Positions 14,827-23,733 of a stretch of 64,000 bases of DNA are shown here, piece by piece. Origin of the DNA: Streptomyces goshikiensis (GTDB taxonomy: Bacteria > Actinomycetota > Actinomycetes > Streptomycetales > Streptomycetaceae). The notes below the pieces were generated by a model that did not search any database, was not told the origin of the DNA, and saw nothing but the letters and a program-made list of their open reading frames with translations. The DNA is taken from contig NZ_BMVE01000021.1 of the NCBI RefSeq assembly GCF_014650555.1, positions 24,044-88,043 of the forward strand. The letters run 5' to 3'. Within the stretch, counting starts at the first letter, position 1. Each line of letters begins with the position of its first letter. The position numbers and the translations under genes were made by a program.

Positions 14827-15630
14827 ATGGAAATCGAGCGCAGAAACAATGTCACGGTCACAGGGAACCCCCACGGCCGGACGGTGGTCCTTGCGCACGG
14901 GTTCGGCTGTGACCAGAACATGTGGCGCCTCACCGTCCCCGCCCTGGTCGAGGACTACCGGGTGGTGCTGTTCGACTACGTGGGTTCGGGCCGGTCGGAT
15001 CTCTCCGCCTTCTCCGAGGCCCGCTACGCGTCCCTGAGCGGCTACGCCCAGGACGTGGTGGACGTGTGCGAAGCGCTCGATCTTCGAGGCGCGGTGTTCG
15101 TGGGCCATTCGGTCTCCTCGATGATCGGTGTGCTGGCCGCCGGGATGGCTCCGGAGCGGATCGGGGCGCTCGTGATGGTGGCGCCCTCTCCCCGGTACAT
15201 CGACGACGAGGGCTACCGGGGCGGCTTCACCGCCGAGGACATCGATGAGCTGCTCGATTCGCTGGAGTCGAACTATCTGGGCTGGTCGGCGGCGATGGCG
15301 CCGGTGATCATGGGGAACGCGGAGCGGCCCGAGCTCGGTGAGGAGCTGACGAACAGCTTCTGCGCCACCGACCCCGCGATGGCACGCGTCTTCGCCCGCA
15401 CCACCTTCCTGTCCGACTCGCGGGAGGAACTCAAGGCGGTCAGCGTGCCCACGCTGGTGCTGGACTGCACCCAGGACGCCATCGCCCCGCGCGAGGTCGG
15501 CGCCTTCGTCCACCAGTCCATCCCCGGCTCGACACTGCTCACCCTGGACGCGACCGGGCACTGCCCGCACATGTCCGCACCCGAAGCCACCAACGATGCG
15601 ATCACCGGCTTCCTGGCCGGCCTGCGTTGA
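14827..15630 (+). CDS. RsbQ-like alpha/beta hydrolase
   Basis: A 267-residue alpha/beta hydrolase strongly resembling Bacillus RsbQ, which is needed for energy-stress signalling through the PAS phosphatase RsbP. The nucleophile elbow is VGHSVSSMIG (Ser95); Asp217 (DCTQDAIAP) and His245 (TGHCPHM) complete the triad, nearly identical in position to the RsbQ Ser96/Asp219/His247 triad. The RSDLS and NYLGWSAAMAPVIM segments also match. The start ATG 14827 gives the family N-terminus (RRNNVTVTGNP). The next gene begins one base before this stop codon ends (TGATG), so the pair is coupled. Confidence 0.92.
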   Translation: MEIERRNNVTVTGNPHGRTVVLAHGFGCDQNMWRLTVPALVEDYRVVLFDYVGSGRSDLSAFSEARYASLSGYAQDVVDVCEALDLRGAVFVGHSVSSMIGVLAAGMAPERIGALVMVAPSPRYIDDEGYRGGFTAEDIDELLDSLESNYLGWSAAMAPVIMGNAERPELGEELTNSFCATDPAMARVFARTTFLSDSREELKAVSVPTLVLDCTQDAIAPREVGAFVHQSIPGSTLLTLDATGHCPHMSAPEATNDAITGFLAGLR

Positions 15631-16916
15631 TGTGCCGCACCGGCCAGCAGTCCGACCCGCACGACGCCGGCGGGGAGAAGACCTCGGATGCGGCGTTCGC
15701 CGCCCTGCTGGAGGACAGCACGGAGGAGCTGTACGAGTGCGCTCCGTGCGGGTACCTGTCCACGCTGATGGACGGCACCATCGCGAAGATCAACAAGACG
15801 CTGCTGGACTGGCTGGGCCTGGAACGTGAAGCGGTGGTGGGCCGGATGCGGTTCACCGACCTGCTGACCATGGGCGGCAAGCTCTACCACGAGACGCACT
15901 TCGCGCCGCTGCTGCGGATGCAGGGCGAGCTCGGCGGCGTCGCCCTGGAGATCAGAAAGGCCGACGGCGTCCGGATGCCGGTGCTCGTCTCCTCCGTGGT
16001 CAAGCACGGGGCAACGGGCGAGCCGCTGCTGATCCGCACCACCTTCTTCGACGCCCGCGACCGCCGCGCCTACGAAGAGGAACTCCTACGGGCCCGCAAA
16101 GCCGCCGAGGAAGCACACCGGCAGGCCGAAGCCGACCGGGCCCGCCTCCAGGACGCCCTCGCCGTACTCCAGTCATCGCTGCTGCCCGACATCCTGCCTC
16201 GCATACCCGGCATGGAGACCGCCGCCCACTACCGCACCGCCTCGCCCGACCGGCTCGGCGGGGACTTCTACGACGTCTTCCCCATCGACGCCACTCGCTT
16301 CGCCTTCTTCCTAGGCGACGTGTGCGGCAAGGGCCCGCAAGCCGCCGCGGTCACCTCGCTGACCCGCTACACCCTGCGCGCCGCCGCCCTCCACGACCCC
16401 GACCCCGTCTCCGCCCTCTCCACCCTGAACAGAGCCGTTCACGAGCGCTACAGCGGCGGCGACCCGCGGTACTGCACCGCCATCTTCGGCACCCTCGAAC
16501 CCGACCCGGGCACCGGGCAGGTCACGGTCCGCCTCGCGTCGGGCGGCCATCCGCCGGCCCTGGTCCTGCGCGCCGACGGCACGGCCGACTTCCTGCCCAC
16601 CCCCGGCGGACTCCTCATCGGCATCCTGCCCAACGCACCCTTCGCCCCCGCCACCACCACCTTGGGCCCCGGCGACACCCTCCTGCTCTACACCGACGGC
16701 CTCACCGAAGCCCGCACCGGCGAAGGCCGCAGCGCCCTGTACGGAGACGAAGCCCTGCGCGCCTTCGCCACCGACCACGCCGGCCGGCCCCCGAGCGCGG
16801 TCATGGAGGCGCTGACCGGCCTGCTGGACGGCTTCGGTGACGGCCTCGACGACGACACCGCCCTTCTCGCCCTCGGCGTTCCCGCCGCCCGCCCCACGAC
16901 CGGGACACCCACATGA
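15630..16916 (+). CDS. RsbP-like PAS-PP2C (SpoIIE) phosphatase
   Basis: A 428-residue cytoplasmic Ser/Thr phosphatase. A PAS sensor occupies about residues 20-150 (ECAPCGYLSTLMDGTIAKIN, LLTMGGKLYHETHF). A coiled coil spans about 150-185 (LLRARKAAEEAHRQAEADRA). The PP2C/SpoIIE domain (about 190-420) shows GGDFYDVF, FLGDVCGKG, ASGGHPPALV, YTDGLTEAR and DDTALLAL, all with the metal-binding Asp residues. In the RsbQ/RsbP pathway such enzymes dephosphorylate a STAS antagonist; the STAS gene follows with a 4-nt overlap. Confidence 0.92.
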   Translation: MCRTGQQSDPHDAGGEKTSDAAFAALLEDSTEELYECAPCGYLSTLMDGTIAKINKTLLDWLGLEREAVVGRMRFTDLLTMGGKLYHETHFAPLLRMQGELGGVALEIRKADGVRMPVLVSSVVKHGATGEPLLIRTTFFDARDRRAYEEELLRARKAAEEAHRQAEADRARLQDALAVLQSSLLPDILPRIPGMETAAHYRTASPDRLGGDFYDVFPIDATRFAFFLGDVCGKGPQAAAVTSLTRYTLRAAALHDPDPVSALSTLNRAVHERYSGGDPRYCTAIFGTLEPDPGTGQVTVRLASGGHPPALVLRADGTADFLPTPGGLLIGILPNAPFAPATTTLGPGDTLLLYTDGLTEARTGEGRSALYGDEALRAFATDHAGRPPSAVMEALTGLLDGFGDGLDDDTALLALGVPAARPTTGTPT

Positions 16917-17251
16917 GCCCGCTGAACCTTGCCGTCCGAGACGCCCCGACCGGCCCGGTAGTGGAAGTCAAGGGGGAACTCGACTACGACACCTCCGCAG
17001 ACCTGCGCGACCTCCTCGCCGCCCTCCCCCTCAAGCCGGGCCAGCGCCTCGTTCTCGACCTCGCCCGCATGGAGTTCTGTGACTCCAGCGGCATCAGCAC
17101 CCTGATCGTCGCCCGCAACCACGCCCAGTCGGCCGGAGCCGACGTCGCACTCGCCGCGGTCCCGGCCAGTACGCTGCGCGTCCTGCGCGTCGTCGGACTG
17201 GACCAGATCTTCCCGCTCCACCCCGACGCCGAGTCCGCGACAGGGACCTGA
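16913..17251 (+). CDS. STAS-domain anti-sigma factor antagonist (RsbV-like)
   Basis: A 112-residue single-domain STAS protein. VVEVKGELDYDTSADL is the first strand/helix and CDSSGISTLIVA holds the phosphorylatable Ser. Dephosphorylated antagonists of this family sequester an anti-sigma kinase and free a sigma factor. The upstream PAS-PP2C is the natural phosphatase. No kinase or sigma gene is adjacent, so the partner must be elsewhere. Overlaps the phosphatase gene by 4 nt (ATGA). Confidence 0.92.
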   Translation: MSPLNLAVRDAPTGPVVEVKGELDYDTSADLRDLLAALPLKPGQRLVLDLARMEFCDSSGISTLIVARNHAQSAGADVALAAVPASTLRVLRVVGLDQIFPLHPDAESATGT

Positions 17252-17304
17252 CCGCCGGTACTTGCGACGGCGAAAGGTCAGCGGCTCCGCGGACCGGGGT
17301 TCGG

Positions 17305-17724
17305 TCAGACCGAACGAGTCGATCCGGGCGTCCTACTGGTGGGCCCGCCCCAGACGGTGAGCAGGTCCACGACGAAGATCAGCGTCGAGCCCGCCGGGAT
17401 CAAGGGGGAGGGGGACTGCTTCCCGTAGGCGAGACGCGGGGGAATGGTGATCTCGCGCCGGCCGCCGACCTTCATTCCCCTCACGCCCCGGTCCCAGCCC
17501 TTGATGACCTTGCCCCCGCCCACAGCGAACTTGTACGGCTGGTCCCGGTCCCAGGAGGAGTCGAACTCCCTCCCGGTCTCGAACGTGACCCCGACGTAGT
17601 GAACCTGGACGACCCGGCCCGGCTTCGCTTCGTCCCCGTCCCCGATCACGAGGTCCCGCGTCGTCAGCTCGGTGGGCGCGTCACCCTCTGGAACATCGAT
17701 CTCGGGCTTCGTCAGTTCGCTCAT
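17305..17724 (-). CDS. FKBP-type peptidyl-prolyl isomerase
   Basis: A 139-residue single-domain FKBP that accelerates cis-trans prolyl isomerisation. Signature parts: VQVHYVGVTFETGREFDSSW, the FK506-pocket segment KVIKGWDRGVRGMKVGGRRE, IPPRLAYG, and PAGSTLIFVVDLL. MSELTKPEID is taken as the start by resemblance to streptomycete FKBPs; an ATG 15 bases earlier has a better GGAGA element and remains possible. No signal peptide, so it is probably cytoplasmic. Confidence 0.9.
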   Translation of the reverse strand: MSELTKPEIDVPEGDAPTELTTRDLVIGDGDEAKPGRVVQVHYVGVTFETGREFDSSWDRDQPYKFAVGGGKVIKGWDRGVRGMKVGGRREITIPPRLAYGKQSPSPLIPAGSTLIFVVDLLTVWGGPTSRTPGSTRSV

Positions 17725-17915
17725 CGCGGTCAGACCCATCGCTCTCCGCCGGACGCATGGACACTCCATGCAGCAGACGATCACGCTACCGGCAATCCTC
17801 AGCGTGGGCCGACATGCTGCGTATGGCGCAATGGGCCGCTCCGGCGGCTTCCCAGGTCACTTTGTGCGGAGGCGGTAATCGGCGTGGGCGGGCAGGAACG
17901 AGGGCGAACCGGGTC

Positions 17916-19142
17916 ATGGACGAGGAGAGCGTGGACCGGTCGGAAGGTTTCGGTGAGCGGCTGCTCGGCCTGCTGCTGGACCGGGCACCGCATTTGCCGC
18001 CGCAGCTGATCGCCCCGCTGATCGCGGAGGAGGTGGGCAGGGTCGGGGGCCGTGACGTCTCCATCCTGCTCCAGGACTACGCGCAGGAGCTGCTGGTACC
18101 GCTGCCGGGCAAGAAGCTGCACGTCAGTCAGCCCGAGCCGGTGATCGACTCCGCTGCCGGCCGGGCCTTCCTGCGTGGGGAGGTCGTCGAGCTGCCGCTG
18201 GCCCGCGGCGGCGTCCGGATGTACCTGCCGCTGCTGGACGGCAGTGACACGGTGGGCGTGATGGTCCTCACCCTGGACGACGTCGGCGAGGACGACCGGC
18301 GCCTGCTGCGCCGGCTCGCCGGCCTGGTCGCCGACCTGCTGGTCACCAAGAACGCCTACACCGACCAGTTCTTCCTGGCCCGGCGCCGGGAACCGATGAG
18401 CGTGTCCGCGGAGATCCAGTGGGGCCTGCTGCCGCCGCTGACGATGACAGTGCCGCAGGTCGCGGTGGCCGGCATCCTGGAGCCGGCCTACCGCGTCGCC
18501 GGAGACAGCTTCGACTACGCCCTGAACGACAACATCCTGCACATGGCCGTGATCGACGCGATGGGCCACGGCCTGGACGCCGCCGTGATGGCGACCGTGG
18601 CCATCGGCGCCTACCGGCATGCCCGGCGCGTGTTCGTCAGCCTGGCCGAGAAGTACACGTACATGGACGACGCCATCTCCCGGCAGTTCGGTCCCGACCA
18701 CTTCGTCACCGCCCAGCTGATGCACCTGAACCTCACCACCGGTGAGCTGGAGCTGGTCAACGCGGGCCACCCCGCGCCGCTGCTGATCCGAGACGGCAAG
18801 GTCGTACGGCAGCTGGAGAGCGCGACGACGCTGCCCGTCGGCTTCGGCGGCGAGGAGCCCCGGATCAGGGAGCACACGCTCCAGCGAGGCGACCGCGTGC
18901 TGTGCTACACCGACGGCATCATCGAAGAGCACATCGCCGGCGGGGAGTTGTTCGGCGAGGAACGCCTCGTCCGCTGCGTCAACCACCTCGGGGAAGGACC
19001 GTCGGAGGGGATGCGGGCAGATCTGCGCCGGCTCTCCCACACGCTGAAGAGGGAACGGGGCGGGCACACCAGCGACGACGCCACCCTCTTCATGATCGAA
19101 TGGCGCGGCGGCGCCGCCGACCACCTCGCGGTTCTCGACTGA
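17916..19142 (+). CDS. SpoIIE-type PP2C phosphatase with N-terminal GAF-like domain
   Basis: A 408-residue phosphatase. Residues 1-150 form a GAF-like module (ISILLQDYAQELLVPLPGKKL, GVMVLTLDDV). The PP2C domain (about 165-400) has EIQWGLLPP, AGDSFDYALND, VIDAMGHGLDAA, NAGHPAPLLIRDG, CYTDGIIEEH and SDDATLFMIEW. The usual GGDW/GGDFYD motif is AGDSFDY here, a known variant. Such proteins regulate sigma factor partner switches in Streptomyces. Monocistronic, convergent with the GH15 gene; the closeness of the RsbV-like gene suggests crosstalk but does not prove it. Confidence 0.88.
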   Translation: MDEESVDRSEGFGERLLGLLLDRAPHLPPQLIAPLIAEEVGRVGGRDVSILLQDYAQELLVPLPGKKLHVSQPEPVIDSAAGRAFLRGEVVELPLARGGVRMYLPLLDGSDTVGVMVLTLDDVGEDDRRLLRRLAGLVADLLVTKNAYTDQFFLARRREPMSVSAEIQWGLLPPLTMTVPQVAVAGILEPAYRVAGDSFDYALNDNILHMAVIDAMGHGLDAAVMATVAIGAYRHARRVFVSLAEKYTYMDDAISRQFGPDHFVTAQLMHLNLTTGELELVNAGHPAPLLIRDGKVVRQLESATTLPVGFGGEEPRIREHTLQRGDRVLCYTDGIIEEHIAGGELFGEERLVRCVNHLGEGPSEGMRADLRRLSHTLKRERGGHTSDDATLFMIEWRGGAADHLAVLD

Positions 19143-19180
19143 AGGCGGCGCGGCTCAGGCAGACGGCTGGTGACGCCGCG

Positions 19181-21016
19181 TCAGCCCAGCGCGCGGTCGA
19201 GGTTGAAGGCGGCGCTGATCAGCGAGAGGTGGGTGAAGGCCTGGGGGAAGTTGCCCAGTTGTTCTCCGGTCGGGCCGATCTCCTCCGCGAAGAGACCGAG
19301 GTGGTTGGCGTAGGTGAGCATCTTCTCGAAGGCGAGCCTGGCCTCCTCCAGCCGGCCCGCGCGGGCCAGCGCCTCCACGTACCAGAAGGAGCAGATCGAG
19401 AAGGTGCCCTCGGGCCCGTGCAGACCGTCCGGGCTGGCGGTCGGGTCGTAGCGGTACACCAGCGAGTCGGAGACCAGGTCCGTGGTGAGCGCGTCCAGGG
19501 TGGCGAGCCACTTGGGGTCGGTGGGAGAGATGAACTTCGCCATCGGCATCATCAGCAGCGAGGCGTCCAGCACGTGGCCGTCCAGTGCCTGAACGAACGC
19601 CCCTCGCTCGGCCGACCAGCCGCGCCGCATGATCTGCCGGTAGATCGCGTCCCGGGACTCCCGCCAGCGGGGCAGGTCCGCCGGCAGACCGCGGCGGTTC
19701 GCCATGCGCATCGCGCGCTCCAGCGCCACCCAGCACATCAGCCGCGAGTACACGAAGTCCCGCCGGCCCGCCCTGGTCTCCCACACGCCCTCGTCGGGCT
19801 GGTCCCAGTGCTCGCACAGCCAGTCCACGACGGCACCGACCTCGTCCCAGCGGTCGCTGCTGATCGGCTGCCCCCACTTGTCGTAGAGGTAGATCGAGTC
19901 GATCAGCGCACCGTAGATGTCCAGCTGGAGCTGGCCGGTGGCGGCGTTGCCGACCCGGACCGGCCCGGAGCCGAGGTACCCCTCCAGGTGCGGGAGCTCG
20001 TATTCGGGCAGCTCGGTACGCCCGTCGATGCCGTACATGATCTGCAACGGGCCGCTCTCGCCCATGCCCCGCAGGATGCCCCGCTCGGAGATGAACCCCA
20101 TGAACGCCTCGGCCTCCGAGGTGAACCCCAGGCGCAGCATCGCGTAGACGCAGAAGGCGGCGTCGCGGACCCAGACGTAGCGGTAGTCCCAGTTGCGCTC
20201 GCCGCCGATCTGCTCGGGCAGGCTCGTGGTGGGGGCGGCGACGATCGCACCGGTCGGCGCGTAGGTGAGCAGCTTCAGCAGCAGCGCCGAGCGGTTCACC
20301 ATCTCCCGCCACCGCCCGTGGTAGCGCGACCCGGCCAGCCAGTGGCGCCAGAACCGGACGGTCGCGTCGGCCTGTTCCTGCGCCTCGGCGCGCGGGCAGG
20401 CCCGGGGCGGTACGTCGTCGCCGATCTGGTCGAGGGCGAACACGTGGGACTCGCCCTCCAGGAGCTTGAAGTGCGACCACACGTCCTGGCCGTCGGTTTC
20501 CAGGGGTGCGGTGGCGGTCAGCGCGAGCGTCAGTGACGGGGAGCGGAACACCGCCGTGTGGCCTTCGAGGTGCGTGGTGTGCGATTGCGTGCCGTAGCCG
20601 AAGCGGGGAGCGATCCGCGCCCCGAACGGGAGGGTTCCGCGGACACATATCACGCGCCGGATCAGCCGGTGCCGGTCCGCCTCGCGCGACTCGTCGACCA
20701 CCGGCATGAAGTCCTGGATCTCCGCCACCCCGTCCGCGGCGAAGAACCGCGTGATCAGCACGTTCGTGTCGGGGAAGTAGAACTGCCTGGTGCGGGTCGG
20801 GACCTCGGCGGCCAACGCGAACGACCCGCCCCGGTCGGCGTCGAGGATGGACCCGAAGACGCTCGGCGCATCGAAGCGCGGGCAGCAGTACCAGTCGATG
20901 GTGCCGTTCGTGCCGACCAGGGCGGTCGTACGGAGATCGCCGATCAGGCCGTGCTCGGAGATCGGGACGTAACGACCGCCGTCCGCCTGCCCGAAACCAG
21001 TCGTGTCGAACGCCAT
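19181..21016 (-). CDS. glycoside hydrolase family 15 protein (glucoamylase/trehalase type)
   Basis: A 611-residue protein. A beta-sandwich domain (about residues 1-240, starting PISEHGLIGDLRTTALVGTN and DWYCCPRFDAPSVF) precedes an (alpha/alpha)6 barrel with the GH15 hallmarks GGERNWDYRYVWVRDAAF and LYDKWGQPI, and a later EIGPTGEQLGNFPQAFTHL. Actinobacterial homologues of this architecture include trehalases and glucoamylases; the substrate cannot be decided from sequence. No signal peptide, so intracellular. It lies alone between convergent and co-directional neighbours. Confidence 0.92.
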   Translation of the reverse strand: MAFDTTGFGQADGGRYVPISEHGLIGDLRTTALVGTNGTIDWYCCPRFDAPSVFGSILDADRGGSFALAAEVPTRTRQFYFPDTNVLITRFFAADGVAEIQDFMPVVDESREADRHRLIRRVICVRGTLPFGARIAPRFGYGTQSHTTHLEGHTAVFRSPSLTLALTATAPLETDGQDVWSHFKLLEGESHVFALDQIGDDVPPRACPRAEAQEQADATVRFWRHWLAGSRYHGRWREMVNRSALLLKLLTYAPTGAIVAAPTTSLPEQIGGERNWDYRYVWVRDAAFCVYAMLRLGFTSEAEAFMGFISERGILRGMGESGPLQIMYGIDGRTELPEYELPHLEGYLGSGPVRVGNAATGQLQLDIYGALIDSIYLYDKWGQPISSDRWDEVGAVVDWLCEHWDQPDEGVWETRAGRRDFVYSRLMCWVALERAMRMANRRGLPADLPRWRESRDAIYRQIMRRGWSAERGAFVQALDGHVLDASLLMMPMAKFISPTDPKWLATLDALTTDLVSDSLVYRYDPTASPDGLHGPEGTFSICSFWYVEALARAGRLEEARLAFEKMLTYANHLGLFAEEIGPTGEQLGNFPQAFTHLSLISAAFNLDRALG

Positions 21017-21152
21017 ACGGGCCTCCCTGCTGCTGCGGGGCCGGGCCTGGCCTGGAATGAAGCCTTGCCTTTCATGCTAGCGCCGTGGCCGCAGAGGTTC
21101 GCTGGGGCGGGAAGGGCATCCGCTGGCGCCTGGAGCCTGGCCGCGCCAGGGC

Positions 21153-21947
21153 TCAGGTCGTCTTGGTCTGGCCGCCGTCGATGAGGAATTCGGCGCCCGT
21201 GATGTTCGCGGCGCGGGGCGAGGCCAGGAAGAGCGCGAGGTCGGCGACCTCCTGAGGCTCGGTGAACCGTCCCGTGCTGATGCCCATCTGCTGGGGCACC
21301 ACCACGTCCATGGCCTCTTGGGCAGTGGTGCCCGCGCCGGCCGCCACGGTCTCGGCGAAGCCGCCGGGGGCGGTCCAGAACGGGGTGCGGACCGGTCCCG
21401 GAGCGATGGCGTTCACCCGTACGCCGCGCGGCGCGAACTCCTCCGACAGCGCCTTGGTGAGGCTGGTCAGCGCGGCCTTGGCCGCCGAGTAGTCCACCAC
21501 CGAGGGGAAGGGCAGCCGGGCGTTGAGGGAACTGATGTTGACGACCGCGCCTCCGCCGTCCGCGAGGAGGTGCGGCAGCGCGGCGCGGCTGGCGCGGACG
21601 GCGCTGAAGAAATTCAGCTCGAAGCCCCGCTGCCACTGTGCGTCGTCGATGGTGAGGAAATCGGTGCGGGGTTCGGTGGCTCCGACGTTGTTGACCAGGA
21701 CGTCGATCCTGCCATGGCGTTCCATCGCCGCCTGGATCAGTGCATCCACGCCTTCGACGGCAGCCAGATCGCCGGCGACGAAGGTCACGTCATACGTTTC
21801 GCGCAACGCGGCCAGCTCACGGGTCTCGGAACGGCTGCCGGCGACCACACGCCCGCCCTCGCGCAAGAACGACTCGGTGATGGCCAGGCCGATGCCCTTG
21901 CTGGCACCGGTGACAACAGCGACTTTGTCGGTGAGCTCCAGATCCAT
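21153..21947 (-). CDS. SDR-family oxidoreductase (classical)
   Basis: A 264-residue classical SDR: TGASKGIGLA cofactor motif, NNVG (NNAG equivalent), catalytic Ser in VVNISSLNA, YSAAK with the catalytic Tyr and Lys, and the C-terminal GAEFLIDGGQTKTT. Substrate unknown. ATG 21947 has CAGGAG about 10 nt upstream; longer in-frame starts would add an unrelated leader. The 270 bases upstream are unusually AT-rich in part and likely hold its promoter. Confidence 0.92.
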   Translation of the reverse strand: MDLELTDKVAVVTGASKGIGLAITESFLREGGRVVAGSRSETRELAALRETYDVTFVAGDLAAVEGVDALIQAAMERHGRIDVLVNNVGATEPRTDFLTIDDAQWQRGFELNFFSAVRASRAALPHLLADGGGAVVNISSLNARLPFPSVVDYSAAKAALTSLTKALSEEFAPRGVRVNAIAPGPVRTPFWTAPGGFAETVAAGAGTTAQEAMDVVVPQQMGISTGRFTEPQEVADLALFLASPRAANITGAEFLIDGGQTKTT

Positions 21948-22221
21948 GGGCACGCACTCCTGTGTCATGAACTCGGCATGGATTTTTCTTATGACTCTGA
22001 TATTTAGGGGCATTGTGTGCGTCGGATCCCATGCGCCCTCGCAGGCACGCCGTGCCAAATGGCCGGGGAAAATACCTGGCCACACCAGCCATAACTCATC
22101 GAACAGGCGTACAGTGAAAGCACCGGAAGTACTTCGAGCACTCGCTTTCACGCAGGTGTCATTTCCGGCGATCGCCTAAAAGCCGGACTGCCGACGGGCA
22201 GTCCGGGGGCAGGTCCGCATC

Positions 22222-22779
22222 ATGACCAGCACCATCGACCGGACCGCGCCCCGCGAACTCGCCGCAGAGCTCCCGGCACGCTTGTCCCTCACCCCGAAGA
22301 CCACCCTCGCAGGTCAGCTGGACGGTGCCTGGTGGCCCCGCTCCCGCGACCTCGAAGACGAACTCCCTGCCTTGGCTGCCGCCCTGGACGAACCCTGGGG
22401 GCGCATCACCCGCGTCACCGTGAACCCCATCCGCTGGCGCGTCATCCCGCACACGGTTCCCATGGCCGGACGCGTAATGCACGTGGGCTGGTTCACCGAA
22501 CAGGACCCCGACAAGCTGATCCTGCTCTCCCACACCGTCGGCCGCTGGGACCTCCTCGTCATCCCTCCCGAGACCGAACCCGCAGCCGCGGCCCGCCTCA
22601 TGGCCGCCGCCGCGATCCCGGGCAGCGTCCTGACCGCCGGCGTCCTGATGGCCAACGAAGCCGCCATCGGGCGCGGCGTCCGCGACGCTCGACGCCGGGA
22701 AGCCACCTGGGAGAGCGAAGGCGGGGCCTGCATGTCCCCCTTCGGGAACCTCTCTCAGCCCGCAAGCGGCTGGAGGTGA
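22222..22779 (+). CDS. DUF5994 protein
   Basis: A 185-residue soluble protein typical of streptomycetes (MTSTIDRTAPRELAAELPAR, LDGAWWPRSRDLEDELPAL, GRITRVTVNPIRWRV). Function unknown. It starts a run of four short co-directional genes up to 23670; its stop overlaps the next ribosome binding site region (TGGAGGTGAGCGACATG). Confidence 0.85.
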   Translation: MTSTIDRTAPRELAAELPARLSLTPKTTLAGQLDGAWWPRSRDLEDELPALAAALDEPWGRITRVTVNPIRWRVIPHTVPMAGRVMHVGWFTEQDPDKLILLSHTVGRWDLLVIPPETEPAAAARLMAAAAIPGSVLTAGVLMANEAAIGRGVRDARRREATWESEGGACMSPFGNLSQPASGWR

Positions 22780-22784
22780 GCGAC

Positions 22785-22973
22785 ATGGAGACCATCGTCC
22801 TCATAGCCCTGATCATTCTGGCGACCGGTATCGGAATGCGCTGGATCCACCTGCTGAACGCCCAGCACGACGCTCGGATCGCGGCCTACCACTTCAGCGA
22901 CCCCCTGCCGAGACCTCCCGGCCTGCCGGACGACACCGGTCGTCGAGCCCACCGCCATGGTGCCGACCGGTGA
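22785..22973 (+). CDS. small single-pass membrane protein, 62 aa
   Basis: The N-terminal helix METIVLIALIILATGIGMRW is followed by a polar tail with HDARIAAYHFSDPLPRPPG and a basic end. ATG 22785 is 8 nt after TGGAGG, better than the overlapping GTG at 22776. Orientation likely N-out/C-in by the positive-inside rule. Probably co-transcribed with the DUF5994 gene. Function unknown. Confidence 0.65.
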   Translation: METIVLIALIILATGIGMRWIHLLNAQHDARIAAYHFSDPLPRPPGLPDDTGRRAHRHGADR

Positions 22974-23069
22974 GGAAACAGACCTTCCTCTGACCGGGGG
23001 CAGCGGCCGGGGCGCCACGGCGCCCCGGCCCGTCGGCTTCTCGCACACTCCGAAAGGGAACACGCCCAC

Positions 23070-23336
23070 GTGAAATACATCGACACCCATGTACTGCCGT
23101 CGCTAGGACACGCCGAGGTACGGATCATCGCGCAGACCCCCGAAGCCGCCCGAGCGGTCGCGGAAGCGCTGCGCCACTGCTTCGCGGGCACGGAACAGCG
23201 CAGCTACCCCGGCCTTGACGGCGGCACCCGCCTCCACCTCACCGTGGACACGGCAACACCCGCCGGCCCCGCCCGCTCCTGGCTGGCCGCCACCCGGACC
23301 CCCGTCGGTACCGGCGCCCACTCCGACGAGATCTGA
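23070..23336 (+). CDS. small conserved-looking protein, 88 aa
   Basis: A soluble protein (HVLPSLGHAEVRIIAQTPEAARAVAEALR...) with an alternating beta-alpha pattern, possibly one small ferredoxin-like domain. GAAAGGGAA lies about 10 nt before the ATG. No family recognised. Part of the same short-gene run. Confidence 0.6.
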   Translation: MKYIDTHVLPSLGHAEVRIIAQTPEAARAVAEALRHCFAGTEQRSYPGLDGGTRLHLTVDTATPAGPARSWLAATRTPVGTGAHSDEI

Positions 23337-23385
23337 GAGCCCCGAAGAGCCCCGGAGCCCCCTCCCCATACGAAAGGACGCGGTC

Positions 23386-23670
23386 ATGGCCACACTGCGC
23401 GAACGCAAGACTTACCGCGACCAGGTGCTCCGGGTCCTGTACGAAGCCGTCGAAGGCAACCGCCTCCTCGGCATCACCGGAGCACAGCTGCGACGCGACC
23501 TCCACGTACCTGAACAGGACCTCGCCGCCGCCTGCACCTACCTGGCGGGCGAGGGCCTGATCACCGTCGACTGGGAACCCGGCAACACCCCGGCGATGGC
23601 CACCCTCACCCATGAGGGAATCCGGCGCATGGAGGCCGAGGAGGAAAAGGCAGCCACGGGCCCGGCCTGA
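23386..23670 (+). CDS. small winged-helix-like protein
   Basis: A 94-residue protein predicted as a winged helix: RDQVLRVLYEAVEGNRL, GITGAQLRRDLHVPEQDLAAACTYLAGEGLITVDW, then LTHEGIRRME. The layout (helix, LRRDLxVPEQDL turn, recognition helix, wing with GLITVDW) is like small transcription-associated winged-helix domains. GAAAGGA lies about 10 nt before ATG 23386. A DNA-binding role is inference. Confidence 0.7.
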   Translation: MATLRERKTYRDQVLRVLYEAVEGNRLLGITGAQLRRDLHVPEQDLAAACTYLAGEGLITVDWEPGNTPAMATLTHEGIRRMEAEEEKAATGPA

Positions 23671-23733
23671 TCCAAAGGCACGACCCTGATCCGACAGCAC
23701 GGCTTCAGGGGCACGGTTCCCGGGACGCATGGC

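Noticed and set aside
17299..17315. GTTCGGTC/GACCGAAC palindrome as terminator
   Set aside because: One-base loop and overlap with the FKBP stop codon; could equally be chance, so not annotated as a terminator.
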